Assembly: GCA_964435115.1 (NCBI GenBank)
Contig: CAYSYM010000012.1
Location: forward strand, 5,000-68,999
Reading direction: 5' to 3'
Source: CAYSYM01 sp964435115
GTDB taxonomy: Bacteria > Chloroflexota > UBA6077 > CF-72
Length of the DNA stretch: 64,000 nt
Shown: one piece after another, positions 35,004 through 43,436 of the stretch
Layout: each line of letters starts with the position of its first letter
How positions within the stretch are numbered: position 1 is the stretch's first letter
Made by a program: the position numbers and the translations under genes
Notes under the pieces: model-generated
What the model saw: only the letters and a program-made list of their open reading frames with translations
What the model was told of the DNA's origin: nothing
Database searches by the model: none

Positions 35004-36035
35004 ATGGCTCTGGCAACTGAACCCACCACCGAGCTCGTCGATCTGAGCTCGATCAAGACCGTCAAGCAGGTGCCGTACACCGAGTACTTCGTCTCGGGGC
35101 ACCGCACCTGCCAGGGATGTGAGTCGGCGCTGGTCATGCGCTACATCGCGAAGGCGGCCGGGCCACGCACGATCGTGCTGGGTAGCACGGGGTGCATGTA
35201 CGTGGCCAACACCAGCTACTACACCACGCCGTGGGTGGTGCCCTGGATGCACACCCAGCTCGGCGCGGCCGGCTCGGCGGCGCTGGGCGCGGCGGCCGGG
35301 CTGAAGGTGCTGATGCGCAAGGGCAAGCTGAAGGACGAGCCGATCAATGTGATCGCCTTCTGTGGCGACGGCGGCGGCGCCGACATGGGCCTGGGCGCCA
35401 TCAGCGCCTCGCTCACCCACGCCGACTACCGCTTCCTAATCATCCTGTACGACAACGAGTCGTACGCTAACACCGACATCCAGCTCTCCGGCTCGACACC
35501 CTACGGCGCGGTCACGACCTTCTCGCCTACAGGCAAGAAGCGGCGGCTCATGCACACGCGCTGGAAGAAGAACACCCCAGGGGCGCTGCTGGCGGGGCAC
35601 CCGGACGCGGCCTACATCGCCACCGCGGACGCGGCCTTCGGCGTGGACTTCATGAACAAGGTGCGCAAGGGCCTCGCTTCCGGCGGGCCGGCGTTCATCC
35701 AGGTGCTCGATCCCTGCCCCAAGGGGTGGCATTATGACCCGCAGCTCTCCAGCGAGCTCGGCAAGCTGGCGGTCGAGACCGGCGTCTGGCCCCTGTGGGA
35801 GATGGAGCACCACAAGGTCAGCCTGAACAGCACGACCAAGGCGATCGCCGAGGGGCGGTTCAAGCGGAAGCCGGTGCGGGAGTACCTGAGCCGGCAGGGC
35901 CGGTTCGCCCACTTCACCGACGAGGACTACACCTACTTCCAGCGGCGCGTGGACGAGATGTGGACTGACTGGCTCATCCCGGGCGTCGTCTCCTTCGGGG
36001 TGGAGCGCGGCACGCCGCTCAACGTCCCGGCGTAA
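35004..36035 (+). CDS. porB: 2-oxoacid:ferredoxin oxidoreductase beta subunit (TPP-binding)
   Basis: The 343-aa subunit binds thiamine pyrophosphate through CGDGGGADMGLGAISASLTHADYRFLIILYDNESYANTDIQ (GDG...N motif, about 117-155) and carries cluster cysteines in HRTCQGCESALVMRYI and STGCMYVANTSY. The segment STPYGAVTTFSP and the closing EYLSRQGRFAHFTDEDYTYFQRRVDEMW are as in pyruvate synthase PorB. With the fused gamma/delta and alpha subunits it completes the enzyme. GGGAGAGGGAG precedes the ATG. A strong hairpin after the stop ends the operon. Confidence 0.94.
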   Translation: MALATEPTTELVDLSSIKTVKQVPYTEYFVSGHRTCQGCESALVMRYIAKAAGPRTIVLGSTGCMYVANTSYYTTPWVVPWMHTQLGAAGSAALGAAAGLKVLMRKGKLKDEPINVIAFCGDGGGADMGLGAISASLTHADYRFLIILYDNESYANTDIQLSGSTPYGAVTTFSPTGKKRRLMHTRWKKNTPGALLAGHPDAAYIATADAAFGVDFMNKVRKGLASGGPAFIQVLDPCPKGWHYDPQLSSELGKLAVETGVWPLWEMEHHKVSLNSTTKAIAEGRFKRKPVREYLSRQGRFAHFTDEDYTYFQRRVDEMWTDWLIPGVVSFGVERGTPLNVPA

Positions 36036-36069
36036 GCGCGCTGCCTCCTTGCGCTCGAGGTGGATCTGA

Positions 36070-36109
36070 GGCTGGCCCCGGCTGGGCCGTACTCCAGCCG
36101 GGGCCAGCC
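36070..36109 (+). terminator. Terminator hairpin of the oxidoreductase operon
   Basis: A perfect 16-bp stem (GGCTGGCCCCGGCTGG / CCAGCCGGGGCCAGCC) around the loop GCCGTACT begins 34 nt after the porB stop. No T-run follows. Confidence 0.7.
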
Positions 36110-36265
36110 GTGCCCACACGCTTCACACCCTTCTCCACGGGAAGCGCGACGCACGTGGGCTGAGTCGTGCCAGGCCCTGGCCGGCTGGCCTGCCGGCCAC
36201 GGGCGGCCCCGTGGAGCGGCCACCGGCTCGTTCGCCTCTCCGAGGGCGGGCGCGGCGCTGGCGCG

Positions 36266-37456
36266 TCAGGCGGCGCCGGCCTGGAGCAGGCGGATCTCGT
36301 CCTCCGAGTAACCCACCTCGCGCAGCACCTCAGCCGTGTGCTGCCCCAGCAGCGGCGGCCCGCATCGGATCTCGGCGGGTGTCGCCGAGAGGCGGTAGGC
36401 GAAGCCGGTCGTCTGCAGGCCCTTCACATTCGGATGAGGGGTGGGCTGGGCGAGCTGGAGGTGCTGCGCCTGAGGATCGGCGAACACCTCCGCCAGGTCG
36501 AACACGGGACCGACAGGCACTTCGGCGCCTGAGAGCGCCTCGATCACCTCGGCGGTTGCCATCGTCCGCAGGCGTTCCTGGATCAGGGCGCTGAGCGCGT
36601 CACGGTTCGCCACCCGATCCGGATTCGACGCGAAGCGCGGATCCTCGAGCAGCGCCTGCAGCCCGAGCGCGTGGCAGAGCCGCTGCCACATCCCCTCGTT
36701 CCCGCACGCGACGTTGACGTAACTATCCCGCGTCGGGAAGGTCTCGTACGGGGCGATGCTGGCGTGGCGGTTGCCGATCCGCGCCGGCGCCCGGCGCGTG
36801 GCGAAGTAGCGGCCGGCCAGGTGCGTGAGCATGGCCACCTGGCTGCCGAGCATCGAGGTATCGATCCACTGGCCCCGGCGCTGCGGGTCGCGCTCGCGGG
36901 CGAAGAGGGCGGCCACCACGGCGAACGCGGCGAACATACCCGCCGTGATGTCCGCGACCGGCGGGCCCACCTTGGTCGGTGGCCCGTCCGGCTCGCCCGT
37001 CAGGCCCTGGAACCCCCCTATCCCCTGCAGGATCGCATCGTAGGCCGGCTGCATGGCGCGCGGCCCCGTCTGGCCGAAGCCGGAGATCGAACAGTAGACC
37101 AGCGACGGGTTGAGCGACTGCGCCTGCTGGTAGCTCAGCCCCAGACGATCCATCGTCCCCGGCCGGAAGTTCTCCACCAGCACGTCCGCGCGCGCGGCGA
37201 GCCGCTGCAGGGCTGCCTGGCCCCTGGCGCCCTTCAGATCGAGCGCCACACTGCGCTTGTTGCGATTGACGCTCAGGAAGTAGCTGCTCTCGTCCGCCTG
37301 GAACGGCGGGCCCCACTGGCGGGTCTCGTCGCCGGACCCTGGCAGCTCGATCTTCACCACGTCGGCGCCCATGTCGCCGAGCATGAGGGTGCAGTACGGT
37401 CCCGCCAGCGCGCGGGTGAGGTCAAGGACGCGGATGCCCGCGAGAGGTCCAGCCAT
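36266..37456 (-). CDS. Class III CoA-transferase (CaiB/BaiF family)
   Basis: The 396-aa enzyme follows the family pattern: MAGPLAGIRVLDLTRALAGPYCTLMLGDMGADVVKIE, RNKRSVALDLK, ADVLVENFRPGTMDRLGLSY, YCSISGFGQTGP with the following AYDAILQGIGG (the family's catalytic Asp), and near the end CGPPLLGQHTAEVLREVGYSEDEI. It moves CoA between carboxylic acids; the substrate is unknown. There is no ribosome-binding site at the ATG; TACCAT lies 8 nt upstream, suggesting a leaderless or near-leaderless transcript. It diverges from the UDG gene by about 100 nt. Confidence 0.93.
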   Translation of the reverse strand: MAGPLAGIRVLDLTRALAGPYCTLMLGDMGADVVKIELPGSGDETRQWGPPFQADESSYFLSVNRNKRSVALDLKGARGQAALQRLAARADVLVENFRPGTMDRLGLSYQQAQSLNPSLVYCSISGFGQTGPRAMQPAYDAILQGIGGFQGLTGEPDGPPTKVGPPVADITAGMFAAFAVVAALFARERDPQRRGQWIDTSMLGSQVAMLTHLAGRYFATRRAPARIGNRHASIAPYETFPTRDSYVNVACGNEGMWQRLCHALGLQALLEDPRFASNPDRVANRDALSALIQERLRTMATAEVIEALSGAEVPVGPVFDLAEVFADPQAQHLQLAQPTPHPNVKGLQTTGFAYRLSATPAEIRCGPPLLGQHTAEVLREVGYSEDEIRLLQAGAA

Positions 37457-37564
37457 GCGCGCCCATGGTAGCCGAGCAGTGCGATTACGGTCGGATCACA
37501 CCTGCGGCAGCGGATGAGAGCCGCCTGGCCGGGCCGGGTGGGGGGCGCTAGACTGCCTGGAGGG

Positions 37565-38194
37565 ATGTCCGAAGACACGCTCGAGCAGGTGGCCGCGGAC
37601 GTCCGGCGCTGCCAGAAGTGCCGCCTGTTCAAGACGGCGACGCAGGGCGTCCCCGGCGAAGGCAGCCCGACCGCCGAGGTCATGTTCATCGGGGAAGGGC
37701 CGGGCTACCACGAGGACCAGCAGGGCCGGCCGTTCGTCGGCGTGGCCGGCCAGCTCCTCGACGAGATGATCGCGCGCATCGGCCTGCGGCGCGCCGACGT
37801 GTTCATCACCAACGTCGTGCGCCACCGACCGCCGGACAACCGCGATCCAGCGCCGGACGAGCTGGCCGCCTGCGATGAGTACACGCAGCGGCAGATCGCG
37901 CTGCTCAGACCCAGGCTGATCGTGACCCTGGGCCGCTACTCGATGGCGCGCTTCTTCGGCGCGGACGCCAGGATCAGTCGCATCCACGGCCAGACCACCA
38001 GGTGGAACGGCATCACCTGTCTCGCCATGTACCACCCCGCCGCCGTCCTGCGAGCGCAATCGTCCGACATGCGCCGCGCCTACGCGGACGATTTTGCCAG
38101 GATCCCGGCCCTGCTGCAGCAGGTCGAGCGGCAGCCGGAGCCTCACCTCCCGCCCGGGTCGCCGGAGAAGGTCGACCAGCTCCCCCTGTTCTGA
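37565..38194 (+). CDS. Type-4 uracil-DNA glycosylase (Fe-S)
   Basis: The 209-aa enzyme removes uracil from DNA. It has the family-4 features: CQKC at 16-19, the active-site motif GEGPGYHEDQQGRPFVG, NVVRHRPPDNRDPAPDE, a third cysteine in AACDEYTQRQ and a fourth in TCLAMYHPAAVLR; the four cysteines bind a [4Fe-4S] cluster. The ATG at 37565 follows TGGAGGG. It is 5 nt upstream of ftsK and probably co-transcribed with it. Confidence 0.94.
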   Translation: MSEDTLEQVAADVRRCQKCRLFKTATQGVPGEGSPTAEVMFIGEGPGYHEDQQGRPFVGVAGQLLDEMIARIGLRRADVFITNVVRHRPPDNRDPAPDELAACDEYTQRQIALLRPRLIVTLGRYSMARFFGADARISRIHGQTTRWNGITCLAMYHPAAVLRAQSSDMRRAYADDFARIPALLQQVERQPEPHLPPGSPEKVDQLPLF

Positions 38195-38199
38195 GCCAT

Positions 38200-40494
38200 A
38201 TGGTCATCCGCTCAGTCGCGCAACCGACCCGCGGTCCGGCCACGCCGGGCAGCCGTCGGCGCCCCCATGCGCCCCAAGGGCGCAGCCGCTGGCCGCTCGT
38301 GCGAGACGGCCTCGCCGTCCTGGCGATCGCGCTGGGGATCTTCCTGGGGGTCGTGGTGTTCCTTCCCAGTGAGGGGCGGGTAGCTGGCCCGCTGCGCGAC
38401 GCCCTAGCGCTGCTGCTCGGCCGTGGGACGTTCCTGCTCCCTATCGTGCTCGTCGCCTCGGGGGCTGCCGTGCTCACGCGCAGCCTTTTCCCTGAGGTGC
38501 CCATCCCCTTTGCCCGGCTGACTGGCGCGGCGCTGCTCGCCGCGGCGGCGCTGCCCTCCATGCAGCTCGTCGGCCTCGAGCCCGGCGAGTCGCTGGCGCG
38601 GGCCCAGGCGCGCGACGGCGGTGGGTTGGTGGGGCACTGGCTGGCCACCGGCCTGCTGGAGTGGCTGGGAGGGCCGGCGACGACCGCGCTCCTGGCCGGG
38701 GCGATCGCCATCGGCCTGCTGCTCGCGTCCGACCTCACAGTAGGGGAGGTCGCGCACGCCCTCTCGGTCGCCGCGCGCTGGCTGTGGCACTACCTCGTCC
38801 TGCTCGCCCGCGCCGGGACGCGCGCGGCCGGCGCGGCCGGCGCTGCCCTCTCCGCCCGGCGTGGCGCGCGGGCTCCCAGCCCGAGCGCATGGCCACGCTG
38901 GCCGGTCGGGCGGACCAGCCGTGGATCGGCCGTCCCACCCGCGGCATCGGCCGTGCCCGCCCCCCCAGCCATGCTGCCCCGCCCGGGCACGGAGCCTATC
39001 ATGGCTCCCTCGGCAGAGTGGGAGCGCCACCCGGCGCGGCTCACGCAGGCGGGCCCACCCGCATCGGCGCCGGTACCCAGCGTGGCGTCCGTGGTCGCGC
39101 CACCGCTCCCAGTCGCACCGGCGCCGGCGAGCCCGGCGGAACTGTGGCGGCTGCCGACGATTGACCTCTTCCGGCCGCGCCCCCAGGCCGAGCTGGGCGC
39201 TACGGACTTGCGGGCGCGGGCGCGCATCATCGAAGACACACTGGCCAGCTTCAACATCGAGGCGAGGGTGGTCGAGATGAACCAGGGCCCGGCCGTCACC
39301 CAGTTCGGCGTGGAGCCGGCGCACGGCGTGGCCGTGAACCGCATCCTCTCGCGCCAGAACGACCTGGCGCTTCGGCTGGGCGCGTCCCCCATCCGCCTGG
39401 AGGCGCCGGTGCCGGGCAAGCGCCTGGTCGGCGTGGAGGTGCCGAACCGGTCGATCGCCACGGTCACCCTGCGCGACGTCGTCGAGTCGCCCGACTGGGA
39501 GCGCGGGCGCGGCAAGCTGCGGATCTTGCTCGGGCGGGACGTGTCCGGCCAGTCGATCGTTGGCGACCTGTCCCGGATGCCACACCTGCTGATCGCCGGC
39601 GCGACGGGCTCGGGCAAGAGCGTGTGCCTCAACGCGATCGTCGGCAGCCTGCTGTACCAGCTCACGCCCGACGAGCTCCAGCTCGTGATGATCGACCCGA
39701 AGCGAGTCGAGCTGGCGGCGTACGCCGACATCCCGCACCTGCGGCTCCCCGTGGTGACCGAGATGGGGAAGGTGGTTGGCGCGCTGAAGTGGGTGGTGCT
39801 GGAGATGGAGCGGCGCTACAAGCTCTTCGCCCAGCGCGGCGTGCGTCACCTGGAGGGGTACAACCGCTGGGCCGTGGGCCAGGAGCGCGCCGAGGAGCGT
39901 CCACTCCCGTTCCTGGTGGTGGTAATCGACGAGCTGGCGGACATGATGATGACCGCGGCCGAGGAGGTGGAGAAGAAGCTGTGCCGGCTGGCGCAGCTCG
40001 CCCGGGCGACAGGCATCCACCTGGTCGTGGCGACGCAGCGGCCGAGCGTGGATGTAGTGACCGGCTTGATCAAGGCGAACTTCCCCACGCGGATCGCCTT
40101 CGCGGTGTCGTCGCAGACCGATTCCCGGGTAATCCTGGACCAGGCGGGTGCCGAGAAGCTGCTCGGACGGGGCGATGCGCTATACACGCCGCCCGACGCG
40201 ATGAAGCCCATTCGCCTCCAGGGCGCGTTCGTGTCTGACGAGGAGATCCAGGCGCTCGTGACCCACTGGCAGGAGCAAGGTGGGCCGCGCTACACGGATG
40301 AGGAAGTAGAGCAGGTAGAGTCTCTCGGTCGGGGCGGTGACGAGGACGACGACGTGTACGAGCGGGCCGTCGAGCTGGCCGAAACAGTGGGCCGGCTCTC
40401 GGCCTCGCTCCTCCAGCGGCGTCTGGGGATCGGCCACGTCCGCGCCCAGCGGCTGCTGGACCGATTGGTCGACGAGGGCATCGCCGAGGAGTAG
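38200..40494 (+). CDS. ftsK: DNA translocase FtsK/SpoIIIE
   Basis: The 764-aa protein has four N-terminal membrane helices (from LVRDGLAVLAIALGIFLGVVVFLP to ALLAGAIAIGLLLA), a Pro/Ala linker, an alpha/beta domain (IIEDTLASFNIEARVVEMNQGPAVTQF) and the RecA-like motor with Walker A GATGSGKSV near 467, Walker B FLVVVIDELADMM and VATQRPSVDVVTGLIKANFPTRIAF. The C-terminal gamma winged helix (ASLLQRRLGIGHVRAQRLLDRLVDEGI) reads DNA polarity. It pumps chromosome DNA at division. The ATG is 5 nt after the UDG stop. Confidence 0.96.
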   Translation: MVIRSVAQPTRGPATPGSRRRPHAPQGRSRWPLVRDGLAVLAIALGIFLGVVVFLPSEGRVAGPLRDALALLLGRGTFLLPIVLVASGAAVLTRSLFPEVPIPFARLTGAALLAAAALPSMQLVGLEPGESLARAQARDGGGLVGHWLATGLLEWLGGPATTALLAGAIAIGLLLASDLTVGEVAHALSVAARWLWHYLVLLARAGTRAAGAAGAALSARRGARAPSPSAWPRWPVGRTSRGSAVPPAASAVPAPPAMLPRPGTEPIMAPSAEWERHPARLTQAGPPASAPVPSVASVVAPPLPVAPAPASPAELWRLPTIDLFRPRPQAELGATDLRARARIIEDTLASFNIEARVVEMNQGPAVTQFGVEPAHGVAVNRILSRQNDLALRLGASPIRLEAPVPGKRLVGVEVPNRSIATVTLRDVVESPDWERGRGKLRILLGRDVSGQSIVGDLSRMPHLLIAGATGSGKSVCLNAIVGSLLYQLTPDELQLVMIDPKRVELAAYADIPHLRLPVVTEMGKVVGALKWVVLEMERRYKLFAQRGVRHLEGYNRWAVGQERAEERPLPFLVVVIDELADMMMTAAEEVEKKLCRLAQLARATGIHLVVATQRPSVDVVTGLIKANFPTRIAFAVSSQTDSRVILDQAGAEKLLGRGDALYTPPDAMKPIRLQGAFVSDEEIQALVTHWQEQGGPRYTDEEVEQVESLGRGGDEDDDVYERAVELAETVGRLSASLLQRRLGIGHVRAQRLLDRLVDEGIAEE

Positions 40495-40735
40495 GCGGCG
40501 CGTGCGTTTGCCTGTGAGCAGAGCGGAGCCGCGTGATAGAATCAGCCGAAACGGCGCCGGGGCCGGCCGCGCCTGAGGCGCACCGCCAGGCTCCGTTCGC
40601 CCGACGCGGCCGGCCCCTGTCCAGCCGAGCCAGCGCGTCGTTACCGCCGCGTGGATGGGTGCGCGATCCACCTCGGGGACTGGTGGCAGAGCCAGCTTCG
40701 CCAGGCATGCTCGCTCCTCCCGAAAGGATGGCCCT

Positions 40736-41086
40736 GTGGCTCAGACCAAGACTTCTCAACGCAGCCCGTCACGCGTGGGGGTGAACCGCGAGCAAGCCCG
40801 CCGCGGCGCCTTCGCTGCGCCCACCCCGGGACGCCCGGCGGCCCCCATGCCGGCCGCTGCCGGGCGGGGGCGCCGGGGCGGCCCCACGTCTATCGTGGGC
40901 TTCGTGCGGGACATTCGATCGGAGCTGCGGAAGGTCACCTGGCCGACGACGCGCGAGACCACCAACCTGACCGTTGTCGTCCTGGCGCTGTCGATCGCGG
41001 TTGGCCTCTTCCTCGGCGGGGTGGACTTCATCTTCCAGGAGTTCTTCCGACTCCTGCTGAGCCTGACCGGAAACGGTGGATTCTGA
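40736..41086 (+). CDS. secE: Preprotein translocase subunit SecE
   Basis: The 116-aa protein has an unusually long Arg/Ala/Pro-rich N-terminus of about 55 residues and then the SecE core: FVRDIRSELRKVTWPTTRETTNLTVVVLALSIAVGLFLGGVDFIFQEFF, the conserved amphipathic helix plus one membrane span. It is part of the SecYEG channel. GAAAGGA lies 7 nt before the GTG at 40736, deciding the start. The gene opens the secE-nusG-rplK-rplA-rplJ/L cluster. TAGAAT at about 40535 may be the -10 box. The usual rpmG and tRNA-Trp upstream neighbours are absent. Confidence 0.93.
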   Translation: MAQTKTSQRSPSRVGVNREQARRGAFAAPTPGRPAAPMPAAAGRGRRGGPTSIVGFVRDIRSELRKVTWPTTRETTNLTVVVLALSIAVGLFLGGVDFIFQEFFRLLLSLTGNGGF

Positions 41087-41685
41087 TGGAGGAGCAGACC
41101 AGAGTCGCGGAGCGGGGGGCGGGGATGCGAGCGCCCGACGAGGTGGCGCAGCCTGACGCCAACCGCAAGTGGTACGTCATCCACACCTACTCGGGGTACG
41201 AGAACAAGGTCAAGACGAACCTGGAGCACCGCATCGACTCGATGGGCGTCCAGGACAGGATCTTCCAGGTGGTCATCCCCACCGAGGAGGAGATCGAGAT
41301 CAAGGACGGCCAGCGCCGGACGGTCCAGAAGAAGGTGTTCCCCGGCTACGTGCTGGTCGAGATGGCGATGAACGACGACGCCTGGTACGTGGTGCGCAAC
41401 ACGCCCGGTGTCACCGGGTTCGTCGGCTCCGGCACGCGCCCATCGCCGCTGCAGGACGAGGACGTCAAGAAGATCCTGAAGAAGATCGGCCAGGAGCCGC
41501 CCAAGGTGAAGGTGAGCTTCGCCAAGGGCGAGCGCGTCAAAGTCGTGGACGGCCCCTTCACCGACTTCATCGGTATCGTCGACGACATCAACGCCGAGAA
41601 GGGCAAGGTCCGCGTGCTGGTGTCATTCTTCGGCCGCGAGACGCCGGTCGAGCTGGACTTCCTGCAGGTGCAGCGGATCGTGTGA
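41086..41685 (+). CDS. nusG: Transcription termination/antitermination factor NusG
   Basis: The 199-aa protein has the NGN domain (KWYVIHTYSGYENKVKTNLEHRIDSM, VFPGYVLVEMAMNDDAWYVVRNTPGVTGFVG) and a C-terminal KOW domain (FAKGERVKVVDGPFTDFIGIVDDINAEKGKVRVLVSFFGRETPVELDFLQV). It links RNA polymerase to Rho or the ribosome. Its ATG shares one base with the secE stop (TGATG), so the two are coupled. The first 28 residues are a variable charged extension. Confidence 0.97.
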   Translation: MEEQTRVAERGAGMRAPDEVAQPDANRKWYVIHTYSGYENKVKTNLEHRIDSMGVQDRIFQVVIPTEEEIEIKDGQRRTVQKKVFPGYVLVEMAMNDDAWYVVRNTPGVTGFVGSGTRPSPLQDEDVKKILKKIGQEPPKVKVSFAKGERVKVVDGPFTDFIGIVDDINAEKGKVRVLVSFFGRETPVELDFLQVQRIV

Positions 41686-41710
41686 CGCGAGCCGCCGCGA
41701 CGGCAGGTCG

Positions 41711-41855
41711 CAGGTATTGGCTAGGTATTGGGTGTTAGGTATCGGGGTCTCAGGAGGGGGCTCCCTGCGCTCAGACCGGACGCTTGCAAGCTGCAATCTG
41801 CAATCTGACATCCGGGAACCGGCCCCCGACTCCGGTACCCAACACCTGACATCTG
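41711..41855. repeat. Degenerate GGTATTGGG / GGTGTT repeats in the nusG-rplK spacer
   Basis: The spacer starts with GGTATTGG units repeated in variant form (41711-41752) and ends with the reverse-complement form (CCGGTACCCAACACCTGACA, 41832-41851), so the two could pair. A related string recurs at 43223-43249 before rplJ. Between them, GCAATCT is repeated twice. The strings could form a leader structure or be degenerate minisatellite DNA. Confidence 0.45.
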
Positions 41856-41864
41856 GAGAGACGT

Positions 41865-42290
41865 GTGGCGAAGAAAGTGAAGGCGGTCATCACCCTGCAG
41901 CTCCCGGCAGGAAAGGCGACCCCGGCACCGCCGGTGGGCCCTGCGCTCGGGCAGCACGGGATCAACATGATGCAGTTCCTGAAGGAGTACAACGAACGGA
42001 CGGCGGCGCAGGCTGGGACGGTGATCCCGGCGCTGATCACCGTCTATGAGGATCGCTCCTTCTCCTTCGTCACCAAGACGCCGCCTGCGGCCGACCTGAT
42101 CAAGAAGGCGGCCGGCATCGAGAAAGGCAGTGGTGCCGCCGGGCGCACCGCCGCGGGCACGCTCTCGCGCGCCAAGGTGCGGGAGATTGCCGAGGTGAAG
42201 CTGAAGGACCTGAATGCCAACGACCTCGAGGCGGCGATGCGGATCGTCGAAGGGTCCGCGCGAAGCATGGGTGTCCGGGTCCAGGACTGA
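41865..42290 (+). CDS. rplK: 50S ribosomal protein L11
   Basis: The 141-aa product is standard for L11: AKKVKAVITLQLPAGKATPAPPVGPALGQHGINMMQFLKEYNERT in the N-terminal domain and the rRNA-binding C-terminal domain (KTPPAADLIKKAAGIEKGSG, VREIAEVKLKDLNANDLEAAMRIVEGSARSMGV). It binds 23S rRNA at the GTPase centre with L10. It starts at GTG behind GGAGAG. Confidence 0.97.
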   Translation: MAKKVKAVITLQLPAGKATPAPPVGPALGQHGINMMQFLKEYNERTAAQAGTVIPALITVYEDRSFSFVTKTPPAADLIKKAAGIEKGSGAAGRTAAGTLSRAKVREIAEVKLKDLNANDLEAAMRIVEGSARSMGVRVQD

Positions 42291-42367
42291 GGGACGCGCG
42301 GCGCGCGGACGTTCGTGGGAGGCAGGCGGAGCGCCTGCCGCAGGAACCACAGGGAGGTGCACACTGC

Positions 42368-43081
42368 ATGGCGCAGCAGGGAAAGAAGTACCGGGCCGCG
42401 GCCGAGCGGGTTGATGGCCGGGCGGCGTACGCGCCCGAGGAGGGCGTGCGGCTGGTGAAAGAGACCGCGTTCGCCCGCTTCGACGAGTCGGTCGAGCTGC
42501 ACATTCGCACGGGCGTGGACCCGCGCCACGCGGACCAGCTCGTGCGGGGCTCGGCGGTGCTCCCCGCCGGCACGGGCCGGCCGGTGCGCGTGCTGGCGTT
42601 CGCGCAGGGCGACAAGGCGCGCGAGGCCGAAGCCGCCGGGGCCGACTACGTGGGCGCGGACGACCTCGTCCAGCGCATCCAGGGCGGCTGGACCGACTTC
42701 GACGTGGCGGTGGCGACCCCTGACATGATGGGGATGGTGGGACGCCTGGGGAAGATCCTCGGCCCGCGCGGCCTGATGCCGAACCCGCGCTCGGGGACGG
42801 TCACGCCCGAGATCGACCGCGCGATCCGTGAGATCAAGGGCGGCCGCGTCGAGTTCCGCGTGGACAAGACAGGCGTCATCCACGCCCCCATTGGCAAGGT
42901 CAGCTTCCCTGAGGAGCAGATCCTGCGCAACCTCGGCGCCCTCGTCGATGCCGTCGTGCGCGCGAAGCCGAGTGGCGCCAAGGGGCAGTACATTCGCTCC
43001 GTCACCATCGCAGCCACCATGGGCCCCGGGGTGAAGCTGGACCTCCAGCCAACGCTGGCGCTCGCGACGGCGGAGAGCTAA
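42368..43081 (+). CDS. rplA: 50S ribosomal protein L1
   Basis: The 237-aa protein has the L1 hallmarks: KKYRAAAERVDGRAAYAPEEGVRLVKETAFARFDESVELHIRTGVDPRHADQLVRG, the lid domain with TPDMMGMVGRLGKILGPRGLMPNPRSGTVT, and KGGRVEFRVDKTGVIHAPIGKVSF. It forms the L1 stalk and in many bacteria represses its own operon. GGGAGG lies 9 nt before the ATG. It is 77 nt after rplK. Confidence 0.97.
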   Translation: MAQQGKKYRAAAERVDGRAAYAPEEGVRLVKETAFARFDESVELHIRTGVDPRHADQLVRGSAVLPAGTGRPVRVLAFAQGDKAREAEAAGADYVGADDLVQRIQGGWTDFDVAVATPDMMGMVGRLGKILGPRGLMPNPRSGTVTPEIDRAIREIKGGRVEFRVDKTGVIHAPIGKVSFPEEQILRNLGALVDAVVRAKPSGAKGQYIRSVTIAATMGPGVKLDLQPTLALATAES

Positions 43082-43436
43082 ACTCTCGCCAGCTCCAACT
43101 GCATAGCCGCAGACCGCCGGTGCCCCGCGCTCGGGGCCGAAAGGCTGGGAAGATCGCCCAGTCGCCCGCCGAGGCGAAACCCCGGGTGCCAGGGTCTGGC
43201 GCCGGGTCTCGGGGCATGCTCCCCGACACCCGATACCAGACACCTGATCCCCCGACGGCCTTCGACCTCGGTGCAGGTCGGAGGCCTTTCTGTTGGCAGG
43301 CGAGGGCGCGCGCTGGTCGTCGTCGCGCCGGGGTGGCCGGTGCGAGACCGGCGCCCGCGAGCGGCTGGTGGCGAGCCGCGGGCGATGCCCGGCTCCGGGC
43401 AAGCGAAGCGACTCATGAAAGGAGGGGCGTCCCCTG
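43082..43436 (+). promoter_or_regulatory. Leader region upstream of rplJ/rplL
   Basis: This 355-nt gap holds no gene. It contains a short hairpin (TCGGGG-CATGCT-CCCCGA, 43209-43226), a GATACC/ACACCTGAT string related to the nusG-rplK spacer, and a terminator-like hairpin at 43257-43291. In other bacteria the equivalent leader is bound by L10 to control rplJL; the position here fits, but no L10 kink-turn was identified with confidence. Confidence 0.5.
43257..43291 (+). terminator. Attenuator-like hairpin before rplJ/rplL
   Basis: The stem GGCCT-t-CGACCT / AGGTCG-g-AGGCC (11 bp with one T-G pair) around the loop CGGTGC is followed by TTTCT. It lies about 145 nt upstream of the rplJ start, suited to partial termination between rplA and rplJ. 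Confidence 0.55.

Noticed and set aside
40495..40735. tRNA-Trp or rpmG upstream of secE
   Set aside because: These are the usual neighbours, but no cloverleaf and no L33 frame could be found in the 240-nt spacer.
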